Made by a program: the position numbers and the translations under genes
Part shown: positions 7,642 to 14,879 of the stretch, one piece after another
Layout: every line of letters starts with the position of its first letter
How positions within the stretch are numbered: the first letter of the stretch is position 1
Notes under the pieces: generated by a model
The model's database searches: none
What the model was told of the DNA's origin: nothing
Seen by the model: only the letters and a program-made list of their open reading frames with translations
Assembly: GCA_900317975.1 (NCBI GenBank)
Contig: ONIZ01000001.1
Span: forward strand, 346,107 to 410,106
Length of the DNA stretch: 64,000 bases
Reading direction: 5' to 3'
From: an uncultured Bacillota bacterium
Lineage (GTDB): Bacteria; Bacillota_I; Bacilli_A; RF39; UBA660

Positions 7642-8532
7642 ATGGACTACGCAAAAGTTTTTGAAACAATGGTTAATGAGACACAGAAATATCTTGAGTC
7701 AAATAATCTTCAAGCAATGATTTTGGGTATTTCTGGCGGATTAGACTCAACAGTTACAGCTGCAATTTGTCATGAGGTTGAGAAACGAAATCCAGAGCTC
7801 AAGTTTATTGGTATTTCTCTTCCATGTTCCTCAAATTCTGAAGAAGAAAATGATTCCGCAAAAATTTGCATGAAGGCATTTTGTAAGTCAGGACAATGGT
7901 GGACAGAGAATCTTCAGAAGGAATATATGCTTATGCGAGCTACTTGTTCACAAAGACATCTTATGACAACAATTGGTCAGGGAAATATCAAGGCTCGTCT
8001 TCGTATGACATATCTTTATAATGAAGCTAATTATTTCAACGGTCTTGTAATGGACACTGACAATCTTACAGAGCATTATCTTGGATTCTTCACAATTCAT
8101 GGAGATGTTTGTGACTTCAATCCAATCGGTGGCCTTTGGAAGCATGAAGTATATTATCTTGCAGAGTATCTTTATACAGATTATTATGATGCTCCGTTTG
8201 GTCCTGATGGAGAAAGACATTTGGCTTTAGAACATGCTTTGAAGATCACTCCTACAGATGGAAACGGAGTAAATGATCTTGGAGACATGGGACAGATTGC
8301 TCCTGAATTTGCTTATTGTAAGAATATGGATGCTTATGAAAAGGTAGACAATATTATCAGGACATATCTTTATGGCATTCAGAGTCATCCTGAGGTATTT
8401 CAGGCAAGCATGCAGACATTATATGATACATATACACCAGAAACAGTAGATGGTATTATCAGAAGAATAAAATCTACAGAATACAAACGTAAGAAACTTC
8501 CTATTGTAGTTGGCAGAAAAAAATATGAATAA
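7642..8532 (+). CDS. nadE: NH3-dependent NAD+ synthetase
   Basis: This 296-residue protein of the N-type ATP pyrophosphatase family carries the P-loop SGGLDST (31-37), GNIKARLRM (about 114-122) and DTDNLTEHYLGFFTIHGD (138-155) expected of NadE. There is no N-terminal glutaminase domain, so ammonia is the likely nitrogen donor. It amidates nicotinic acid adenine dinucleotide to NAD+. With PncA and PncB it covers three of the four steps from nicotinamide; the adenylyltransferase NadD is not in the window, so that step needs the host or a gene elsewhere. Confidence 0.95.
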   Translation: MDYAKVFETMVNETQKYLESNNLQAMILGISGGLDSTVTAAICHEVEKRNPELKFIGISLPCSSNSEEENDSAKICMKAFCKSGQWWTENLQKEYMLMRATCSQRHLMTTIGQGNIKARLRMTYLYNEANYFNGLVMDTDNLTEHYLGFFTIHGDVCDFNPIGGLWKHEVYYLAEYLYTDYYDAPFGPDGERHLALEHALKITPTDGNGVNDLGDMGQIAPEFAYCKNMDAYEKVDNIIRTYLYGIQSHPEVFQASMQTLYDTYTPETVDGIIRRIKSTEYKRKKLPIVVGRKKYE

Positions 8533-8563
8533 TATTTAAGAAGATAATTAAAATTTTTGAATT

Positions 8564-8686
8564 ATGGCTTATGTGATTTCAGATGAAGAGTTAGATAGAA
8601 TTTGTGAAAGGTCAGAACAGACTTGTGGATGTGATTGCAAGAACTGTGAAGCATTCTGGGCAAATTATCGGTATAATAATCAATAA
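8564..8686 (+). CDS. Small Cys-rich protein (40 aa)
   Basis: The 40-residue product contains CGCDCKNC in its middle, a cluster that could bind zinc. It sits 31 bases after nadE. The function is unknown. Confidence 0.55.
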   Translation: MAYVISDEELDRICERSEQTCGCDCKNCEAFWANYRYNNQ

Positions 8687-8701
8687 AAAAGAATAAGTAT
8701 T

Positions 8702-8923
8702 ATGAAAAAGAAATTTGGTATTATAACAATTATTATGGTTTTTGTTATTGGGTTTATGATTGGCGTATTTACAAATTCAGTAAAAGCAGTCAAATCTCCA
8801 GATCCAGTACCAGCAGTCAATAATGTACAAAGATATAGTGTAGATGTTCAAAGTGTCTATTACAATGGAAGAACATATGTAGTATTCACTTCATCAGCTC
8901 CAAGTATGTGTGTTAGACCATAA
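8702..8923 (+). CDS. Small membrane-anchored protein (73 aa)
   Basis: One N-terminal hydrophobic segment (about 6-27) follows a KKK start, and a short polar tail rich in Val, Ser and Tyr follows. It is either a signal-anchor or a secreted protein; no lipobox Cys is present. The function is unknown. Confidence 0.65.
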   Translation: MKKKFGIITIIMVFVIGFMIGVFTNSVKAVKSPDPVPAVNNVQRYSVDVQSVYYNGRTYVVFTSSAPSMCVRP

Positions 8924-8942
8924 ATCAATTAAAGTATAGAAT

Positions 8943-9218
8943 ATGGAGACAGTAAAAGTAGAAAATAGTCAGACAGATAAGATCAATGAGTTCAAGAAAC
9001 TGCTTCATTCAGGTATTGTGGAATTCAAATATACAAAGAAGAATGGAGAAGTTAGGGATGCTCGTGGTACATTGTCTATTGATGTAATGGGAAAAGAGAA
9101 TGAGCCTAAGGGAGGTGGAAAAGAATATCCGGAGAATGTTGTAAGATATTATGACTTGAATTCTGAAGGATGGCGTTCATTTGTCTTTGAAAACTTGATT
9201 GAATACAAAAAGACATAA
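8943..9218 (+). CDS. Small phage protein, SH3-like pattern (91 aa)
   Basis: The core reads VEFKYTKKNGEVRDARGTL ... GWRSFVFENLIEY, a pattern I recall from small phage proteins with a beta-barrel fold that end in 'W R x F x x x N L'. No function is established. It is soluble, with no membrane segment. Confidence 0.65.
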   Translation: METVKVENSQTDKINEFKKLLHSGIVEFKYTKKNGEVRDARGTLSIDVMGKENEPKGGGKEYPENVVRYYDLNSEGWRSFVFENLIEYKKT

Positions 9219-9241
9219 ATATATCAATTAAAGCATAAGTT

Positions 9242-9442
9242 ATGAATCGTCTTAAAGCATTATGGAGAGTACTTATATCTGATGAGTTCTTTGTTATGAC
9301 AACTCATCAGATAATTGAAAGTGACTATAATCATCACGAATTAGAATATAAATGTATCAAGAACACTCATAGAGAAGGTTTTAAATATTATCTATACAGG
9401 TGGTTGCATGATCATGAAGCCTCTTTCTATGATGATATGTAG
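9242..9442 (+). CDS. Hypothetical protein (66 aa)
   Basis: This small protein is rich in aromatic residues and His (NHHELEYK, YYLYRWLHDHEASFY). There is no membrane segment and no recognised family. Confidence 0.55.
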   Translation: MNRLKALWRVLISDEFFVMTTHQIIESDYNHHELEYKCIKNTHREGFKYYLYRWLHDHEASFYDDM

Positions 9443-9541
9443 TCAATGTTCTTTTATATATATTTATTTGTAATAAAAGAAAACTATTTATATGAAAATG
9501 TTTTATTATTTTATAACAAATATATATAATAAATAGACTTA

Positions 9542-9712
9542 ATGAAACCAGTTGAGAAATTTCAAAGAATTAGAGACTATATAGATTCCCAGAATATTTG
9601 TGATTTTCTTATTGAATATATGAGTGATGATGAGCTTGAGAATCTATGTCATGAATTAGAAGAAGAATTTGATGTACAATATGACGATGAATACGAAGAA
9701 TATGAATATTAA
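9542..9712 (+). CDS. Small acidic protein (56 aa)
   Basis: The product is strongly acidic, especially at its end (DDEYEEYEY). It follows an AT-rich 99-bp gap and overlaps the next gene by 11 bases. A DNA-mimic type role is conceivable from charge alone but is not supported further. Confidence 0.5.
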   Translation: MKPVEKFQRIRDYIDSQNICDFLIEYMSDDELENLCHELEEEFDVQYDDEYEEYEY

Positions 9713-9896
9713 AGAACAATTAAACAAGCTTATACTTGATACAGCTGAAGCTAATGCAAAAGAAGCTATAAGTCAATTGAAGGAATCAAAGTTTGGAGAT
9801 CTTGAGAAATCACTTATGATTGTCTTAAAGAATCTTTACATCAAAGGTATAAATGACGGTGCTCAATTAACACTTCAGAGTAAACCTGAAAAGTAG
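9702..9896 (+). CDS. Hypothetical protein (64 aa)
   Basis: The start MNIKEQLNKL is chosen over upstream ATGs because those fall deep inside the preceding gene. The product is helical (Ala/Glu/Lys/Leu-rich). The function is unknown. Confidence 0.55.
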   Translation: MNIKEQLNKLILDTAEANAKEAISQLKESKFGDLEKSLMIVLKNLYIKGINDGAQLTLQSKPEK

Positions 9897-10015
9897 AAGT
9901 CAAGTATACAGGAATAATTCACACAGATGGCCGCAGAATGACCCAGACTCATCTCAATATAAAGAGTAATAAAATTATATATCCTTAGAAAAACAGTTTA
10001 GTAGAGTTCATCAGA
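9897..10015 (+). other. Gap with an ATG-less open stretch
   Basis: One frame is open for about 30 codons (…TGIIHTDGRRMTQTHLN…) and ends in TAG just before the next gene, but it has no plausible start. It may be the tail of a decayed gene. No promoter or hairpin is obvious. Confidence 0.3.
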
Positions 10016-10363
10016 ATGTCTCAGAATGCAATTAATACTTTTAACATTTCTATCTATCAAGAGTTATTGAAAAGATATGATTATGGATTAAGACAAATGA
10101 AGAAGTATAATATGATCTATGATAAGATGAGAGGATATTATACTGCTAAAGACATAAAGTATATTATGGGAGTATATAAAGATGATCTCATAGACATAAT
10201 AAACAGTAATTTGTTCAGTCTTTTTGTTCCTGACAAAGTAAAGAAAGATATATTGAAATTTATTCCAATTATTGAATCAACATATTTACAGAAGCATTAT
10301 GATTCAGTAATTGACAAGTTTGAAAAGATTAAATCAATGTTTTTCATAACAATAAACCCTTGA
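10016..10363 (+). CDS. Hypothetical helical protein (115 aa)
   Basis: This is a Lys/Tyr/Ile-rich helical protein without known motifs. Its last codons lie inside the left arm of a strong terminator, so it is the last gene of its transcript. Confidence 0.65.
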   Translation: MSQNAINTFNISIYQELLKRYDYGLRQMKKYNMIYDKMRGYYTAKDIKYIMGVYKDDLIDIINSNLFSLFVPDKVKKDILKFIPIIESTYLQKHYDSVIDKFEKIKSMFFITINP

Positions 10364-10386
10364 TAGTACGCTATCAAGGGTTTTTA
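10354..10386 (+). terminator. Strong intrinsic terminator
   Basis: The stem AACCCTTGATAG pairs perfectly with CTATCAAGGGTT around a TACG loop and is followed by a run of T. The TGA stop codon of the upstream gene is within the stem. The hairpin is symmetrical with A and T flanks, so it may also stop the minus-strand gene opposite. Confidence 0.85.
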
Positions 10387-10421
10387 TTAGTGTTTTCATA
10401 GTTTTCAAAAATACTTAGTTT

Positions 10422-10691
10422 CTATATAATAAATAGAAGCAATAATGCAAATACTACTGCAGCAACGCCACCATATAGAACATTCTTCCAATTGAAATTG
10501 AAGTCTATCATCAAGCATTTGAAGCCTTCAGCTGCTGCTGACATACAGATTCCTGCACATGCACCTAATCCAAATAGATTCCAGAATCCGACACCACTAT
10601 TGCCGTCCCATACTTCTTGCATGATACCGAAGAAAGCGGTCAATACTGCAATAAGAATGTTAAACCAATATGACTTAAATAATTCTATCAT
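10422..10691 (-). CDS. Small membrane protein with two membrane segments (89 aa)
   Basis: The internal start MIELFKSYWFN is preferred. Residues about 8-22 and 70-88 are hydrophobic, and a Gly/Ala-rich third stretch (FGLGACAGICMSAAAEG) lies between, so there may be three membrane passes. It is the only minus-strand gene in the first 39 kb. Size and topology would fit a holin-like or other inner-membrane protein, but that is a guess. Confidence 0.6.
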   Translation of the reverse strand: MIELFKSYWFNILIAVLTAFFGIMQEVWDGNSGVGFWNLFGLGACAGICMSAAAEGFKCLMIDFNFNWKNVLYGGVAAVVFALLLLFII

Positions 10692-10844
10692 AATATTTAG
10701 TTTTATATATTTATTTTTTAATAATAAAACTTTCATATTGAATTCTACAAACATATTTACTATTTTTTATCATTATAATATATAAATAACAATATGAAGA
10801 AAACAATAATTAGAAATTAATAATTTATTAAAATTAAAAGAAAG

Positions 10845-11318
10845 ATGATTGGAACATTAACATTTAAGAAGTTTACTGGAGAGAAGCTAGAGAACGTAGA
10901 GGAATATGTAAAGAACTATTGTGAGGAGCATAAGAATGACAATATTGAGATTCTTGTTGGAACAGACTCACAGAACAAGAGAAGCTATACTACATATTCA
11001 ACAGTAATAGCAATGTATACACCAGGACATGGCGCTCATTGCATATTCAAGAGATGGAGAACTCCAAAAGAGAGAATCCGTAATACAAGACTTTTGAAAG
11101 AGGTAGAAGAAAGCTTAAACATTGCCGAAAGTCTTGTTAAATACGGATGTCCAAAGCCAAAGTATATTGATATAGACATAAACCCAAATCCAAAATATAA
11201 GTCAAATGAAGTATATCAGGCAGCAAGAGGCTGGATTGAGGGAATGGGCTATGAAGTGAGATACAAAACATTAGCACCATTGGTTACTACAGTAGCTGAC
11301 TGGCTAGTAAAATCATAA
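10845..11318 (+). CDS. YkuK/DUF458-family RNase H-like protein
   Basis: The protein (157 aa) has the pattern of the YkuK (DUF458) family: VGTDSQNK with an acidic residue where RNase H-fold enzymes bind metal, a TVIAMYTPGHGAHCIFKRWRTP strand region, and YIDIDINPNPKYKSNEV with further acidic residues. The family is predicted to have an RNase H-like fold; its substrate is not established. It is a single gene followed by a terminator. Confidence 0.75.
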   Translation: MIGTLTFKKFTGEKLENVEEYVKNYCEEHKNDNIEILVGTDSQNKRSYTTYSTVIAMYTPGHGAHCIFKRWRTPKERIRNTRLLKEVEESLNIAESLVKYGCPKPKYIDIDINPNPKYKSNEVYQAARGWIEGMGYEVRYKTLAPLVTTVADWLVKS

Positions 11319-11346
11319 GGGAAATCTTAAAGACTTCCCTTTTTTG
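11317..11346 (+). terminator. Intrinsic terminator
   Basis: AAGGGAA pairs with TTCCCTT, with an inner TCT/AGA extension across one mismatch, followed by six T. Confidence 0.75.
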
Positions 11347-11359
11347 TTTTAATATTTGA

Positions 11360-11400
11360 TTGAATTTCAGAATTATTTTACTATATTAAATATATATAAT
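11360..11400 (+). promoter_or_regulatory. Phage consensus promoter of the radical-SAM cluster
   Basis: TTGAAT, 16 bases, TATATT, then an AT-rich stretch. It lies between the upstream terminator and the gene at 11431 and probably drives the three-gene redox cluster. Confidence 0.7.
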
Positions 11401-11430
11401 TTTTAATACATAACTTAAATAATATATAAT

Positions 11431-12405
11431 ATGATTAAAGAATTTAAAACTCGTACTGGGGCAATTTATTGTGATACTGATAAGACTATGGAGTATCTTT
11501 ATGTTGGAGATTATGGTCAGGAAAATAATATTAAGGCTGATTTTCTTGGATTCAAGAAGGAAATCAACTCTGTTCCCCATCATAAAGTAGACCTAAAAGA
11601 TAAGATGGTTGTCACAATCTCAACACAGAAAGGCTGTCCAATGAAATGTATGTTCTGTGACTGTCCCAAAGTAAAATTTGGAGGTAATATCTCTAGAGTA
11701 GAACTTGCAGAAGAGGTTACTCAGGCTATTGCTTTTAGTGGTTGTAAGTACACAAGAAGATTTAATCTTCATTTAGCAAGAATGGGAGAGCCTTCTTTTA
11801 ATGCTAGAAATGTTCTTGATTTCTTAAAGTATGACCTTCGTGGTTTAGTAAATAATATGATGAAGGCAGACACTATTCATCCAGTATTTACGACAATGTG
11901 TCCAAAAGGAATCGGAAAAGAAAAGTTGGCAAGTATTCTTCAAGAATTCTGTTCTATTAAGAATGATGATTATAATGGAGAAGCTGGACTGCAGTTATCT
12001 ATTAATTCAACCGATGAAGCTCAAAGAAATCAGTTATTCAGGGGTTGTTCATTAACACTTCAAGAAATTTCCGATATTGCTAAAGAGCTTCCAATGCCAA
12101 AAGGTAGAAAATATACATTAAACTTCCCAGTTACAGATACAATAATATTAGATCCTAAGGAGTTAAGCAGATTGTTTGATAAAGACAAGTTCATTGTAAA
12201 GATTACTCCAATTCATGAGACTAATGAAGCTAATGAAAATGGAATCGGAACTCCAGAAGGATATTATAAGTATGATGTATATAGACAATTTGAGCAGCCA
12301 CTTTTGGCAGAAGGTTGGCAAGTAATTGTATTCATACCATCTAAGGAAGAAGATGAAGATCGCATTACTTGTGGAAATGCATTATTATCAATGGAAGAAA
12401 AATGA
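11431..12405 (+). CDS. RlmN/Cfr-like radical SAM methyltransferase
   Basis: The 324-residue protein has the radical-SAM cluster motif CPMKCMFC (C69, C73, C76), GEP (119-121) in an R-MGEPSFN context like RlmN's GMGEP, LQLSINSTDEAQRNQL like the RlmN LAVSLHA region, and ITCGNAL near the end (C314), which lines up with the C-terminal methyl-carrying Cys of RlmN. RlmN enzymes methylate C2 of adenosine in 23S rRNA and some tRNAs. The N-terminal accessory domain seems shortened. Whether the target here is rRNA, tRNA or phage RNA is unknown. It overlaps the next gene by ATGA. Confidence 0.8.
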   Translation: MIKEFKTRTGAIYCDTDKTMEYLYVGDYGQENNIKADFLGFKKEINSVPHHKVDLKDKMVVTISTQKGCPMKCMFCDCPKVKFGGNISRVELAEEVTQAIAFSGCKYTRRFNLHLARMGEPSFNARNVLDFLKYDLRGLVNNMMKADTIHPVFTTMCPKGIGKEKLASILQEFCSIKNDDYNGEAGLQLSINSTDEAQRNQLFRGCSLTLQEISDIAKELPMPKGRKYTLNFPVTDTIILDPKELSRLFDKDKFIVKITPIHETNEANENGIGTPEGYYKYDVYRQFEQPLLAEGWQVIVFIPSKEEDEDRITCGNALLSMEEK

Positions 12406-13085
12406 AATTCATATTTGTAAATAGCTCTCCAAAGAATGAAGATTCCTGTGTTGAACGAGCATTTGATGAAATAAAGAATGTTCTTAAGTCAAATGGGCAT
12501 ACAGTGACAAGTTTCTATATTCATGTATTTGAAGATTGTAGAAACTGTAGAAACTGTAAGAATGGATTGCCATGCCCACTGAAAGACGCAAATATAATTG
12601 ACAATTTTATGGAAGAATCTGAAACTGCTGATGGGATAATATTTGGGTCACCTGTCTATTATGGAGGAATAACAAGTCAGATGAAAGCATTTCTGACCAG
12701 ACTGTTCTTTTCAAATCCAAAAGCATTAATGCTCAAGCCAATAGCAACTGTTGTTTCATCAAGACGTGCAGGTAGTACAACAGCTTTATCAGAATTCAAT
12801 CTTCCATTCTTAATGCATTCATGTATTCTTGTTGGATCTCAATATTGGAATGAAGTTCATGGTGACACCCAAGAAGATGTTGAATTGGATTATGAGGGTC
12901 TTCAATGTATGCGAACATTAGCACAAAATATGATGTTTGTTGCAGATGCATTAAAAAACAAAGAACACCCACAACATGAAGTCAAAAAGCATTTGAATTA
13001 TATATCACGTGAATATAAAGCATATATTAATAATGATAAAGAAATGAAAGAGCTTTATGATATGATTTCATCTTCATATGAATAA
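12402..13085 (+). CDS. Flavodoxin-fold NAD(P)H-dependent FMN reductase
   Basis: The start at the ATGA overlap is chosen; the frame is open further upstream but inside the RlmN-like gene. The 227-residue protein has FVNSSPKNEDS (phosphate loop), CRNCRNCKNGLPC like iron-sulfur flavoproteins, and GSPVYYGGITSQMKAFLTR, the FMN-binding signature of this family. It should carry FMN and move electrons from NAD(P)H. It lies between two radical SAM genes, so the simplest inference is that it reduces their [4Fe-4S] clusters. Confidence 0.8.
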   Translation: MKFIFVNSSPKNEDSCVERAFDEIKNVLKSNGHTVTSFYIHVFEDCRNCRNCKNGLPCPLKDANIIDNFMEESETADGIIFGSPVYYGGITSQMKAFLTRLFFSNPKALMLKPIATVVSSRRAGSTTALSEFNLPFLMHSCILVGSQYWNEVHGDTQEDVELDYEGLQCMRTLAQNMMFVADALKNKEHPQHEVKKHLNYISREYKAYINNDKEMKELYDMISSSYE

Positions 13086-13103
13086 AAATATTTACTTTAT
13101 ATA

Positions 13104-13976
13104 ATGTTCGGTAAATTAAGATATAATGTAAACCCTTGTGATCATGGATTTAGTGAGTTTATTGTGCATTTGACAAAATCATGTGAAAACAAATGCCCAT
13201 TTTGTATTGCTGCTAAATATGATGACAAAGGATATATAAAGCCAAATATAAAAGCTATATGTGAAACGCTTAAAAAATATGAAGGAAAATCTCCGTATGT
13301 AACAATTGGTGGTGGTGAACCTTTGCTATTTCTTGATGAAGTCATTGAACTTATTGATTGGATAAGAGCAAACATGCAACTTGAAATATATATTGTAACT
13401 TCAATTCCATACACCTGTTACAAGAATCCTGATAAGTTCATGTATATTGTAAATCATGTTGACAACTTTCAGATAACTACTCAGCATTATGATGAAAAAA
13501 TAGCAGATGAAATAAGAGGTAGCAAATCTAAGTTTAGTCATAATGAATTTCTAAGATCAATTCCAAACAAAGACAAGATCATATTGAATGTGAATGCATG
13601 TGCCCCATATATAAAGACTAAACAAGACATCATAGATAATATCAAGTTCTTTTATTATATGGGATATAAGAACTATAGATTGGTTGAAATCAAAGATCAC
13701 CCAGATATGTTTGTTGATATCCCAAAGACTCTTGGTGTAAAGATTAAGCCATTATTTGGGTGGGGCTGCAAGCAAGAAGTTGATTTTTCACAATTCATTC
13801 CAGGATTTGATGGCAAAGTCATAATGAATATGTCATGTTTCCTGAGGGATAAGCATCGTAAAGCAAATATATGGGATATGATTAAGTCTATGACACGTCC
13901 ATTATTTAGTAAGAAACATTTCTTTGGTGTCATATATGAAGATGGTTCAATATATCCATATTGGTTATCTAAATAG
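13104..13976 (+). CDS. Radical SAM enzyme of unknown substrate
   Basis: This is a 290-residue radical SAM protein with C27-x3-C31-x2-C34 and GGGEP (69-73). The fold appears complete. There is no clear SPASM or twitch cluster, although scattered Cys residues near the C-terminus (GWGCKQE, SCFLRDK) may bind metal. It is not obviously QueE, NrdG or MoaA. It begins 18 bases after the flavodoxin gene, so the three genes form one unit. Confidence 0.8.
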   Translation: MFGKLRYNVNPCDHGFSEFIVHLTKSCENKCPFCIAAKYDDKGYIKPNIKAICETLKKYEGKSPYVTIGGGEPLLFLDEVIELIDWIRANMQLEIYIVTSIPYTCYKNPDKFMYIVNHVDNFQITTQHYDEKIADEIRGSKSKFSHNEFLRSIPNKDKIILNVNACAPYIKTKQDIIDNIKFFYYMGYKNYRLVEIKDHPDMFVDIPKTLGVKIKPLFGWGCKQEVDFSQFIPGFDGKVIMNMSCFLRDKHRKANIWDMIKSMTRPLFSKKHFFGVIYEDGSIYPYWLSK

Positions 13977-14026
13977 TTTTTTATTTTTATATATAAGAAA
14001 TAGAAAAAAATATATTTGAACATATA

Positions 14027-14380
14027 ATGAAAGACTTAATTACAAAATTATCTGAGCATTTTTCTTCTAAATATGCATATGTAACTAATGATAATGAAAT
14101 ATATGAAATAAATGAGGAAGAACTTGAGGATCTTCGTGATAAAAGAATTGCTGAACTTGAAGCAACAATCAAATCAATGCAAGATGAATTGAAATTATTA
14201 AAGGATGATAATAAATCATTAAAAGAAGTTACCACTAAGCAGAAAAAAAGTGAAGCTGCAAAGAAAGCAGCAAAAGCAAGATCAGAACGAAGAGCTGCGG
14301 CAGATAATGCTAGATGGACTCCACCAGTATGGGGATATGGAGGATGTGGCTATTCTAGAAATAATTATGGAGGATGCTAA
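14027..14380 (+). CDS. Coiled-coil protein with Gly/Tyr-rich tail (117 aa)
   Basis: A long coiled coil (about residues 35-80, heptads of E/L/K) leads into an Ala/Lys/Arg-rich basic patch and a C-terminal tail WTPPVWGYGGCGYSRN with two Cys. It could oligomerise and bind nucleic acid or membranes. No family is recognised. A terminator follows. Confidence 0.65.
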   Translation: MKDLITKLSEHFSSKYAYVTNDNEIYEINEEELEDLRDKRIAELEATIKSMQDELKLLKDDNKSLKEVTTKQKKSEAAKKAAKARSERRAAADNARWTPPVWGYGGCGYSRNNYGGC

Positions 14381-14405
14381 CTCAAAATTCACATATAAAA
14401 TATAT

Positions 14406-14435
14406 AAATCTGGAAATGCAAGTTTCCAGATTTTT
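14406..14435 (+). terminator. Intrinsic terminator
   Basis: AAATCTGGAAA pairs perfectly with TTTCCAGATTT around a 6-base loop and is followed by seven T. Confidence 0.85.
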
Positions 14436-14467
14436 TTGTCTTTATATTCAATTAAATTAAACAATAA

Positions 14468-14505
14468 TTGAATTTTTCAAAAATGTAACTATATTATTAA
14501 TGTAA
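14468..14505 (+). promoter_or_regulatory. Phage consensus promoter of the ligase operon
   Basis: TTGAAT, 16 bases, TATATT, then ATTAATGTAATAAT. It is followed by the 107-aa gene and ligA. Confidence 0.75.
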
Positions 14506-14540
14506 TAATATTGATTGTTTAACTTAATTATATTAAAGAT

Positions 14541-14864
14541 ATGAACAAGAATTTTGCAGAAGTAGATTTTAACAATGTTATTGGTACTTCATTCCATTAT
14601 GGCGTCATCTATAATACTGCCGAAGAGATCTCAAATGTCTTGGGAACATATTTTACTGGAGATAAAGACAAGGTATGGAGAGAGTGGATGAGGGTTACTG
14701 ATGATGGTACAGTCTTCACAGTATATGACTGGAAAGATGGTTATGTCTCAGAAACTAAGCCTCTCTACTATCATATCGGAACACATACAGCAGAAGAGAC
14801 TAAAAAGATTGTAGAAATTCTTAAGGAGGCAGGTCTTAATGCTTCTATTGACAAACTTTTCTAA
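14541..14864 (+). CDS. Hypothetical protein upstream of ligase (107 aa)
   Basis: This is a soluble protein with an alternating hydrophobic pattern in its middle (GTVFTVYDWKDGYV), typical of a small alpha/beta domain. No family is recognised. It shares a promoter with ligA and ends 15 bases before it. Confidence 0.7.
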   Translation: MNKNFAEVDFNNVIGTSFHYGVIYNTAEEISNVLGTYFTGDKDKVWREWMRVTDDGTVFTVYDWKDGYVSETKPLYYHIGTHTAEETKKIVEILKEAGLNASIDKLF

Positions 14865-14879
14865 TTTATATATATTAAT

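Noticed and set aside
11431..12405. Calling the RlmN-like gene a Cfr antibiotic-resistance gene
   Set aside because: Shared radical-SAM and Cys features do not distinguish C8 from C2 methylation, and the sequence is too diverged from either for that claim.
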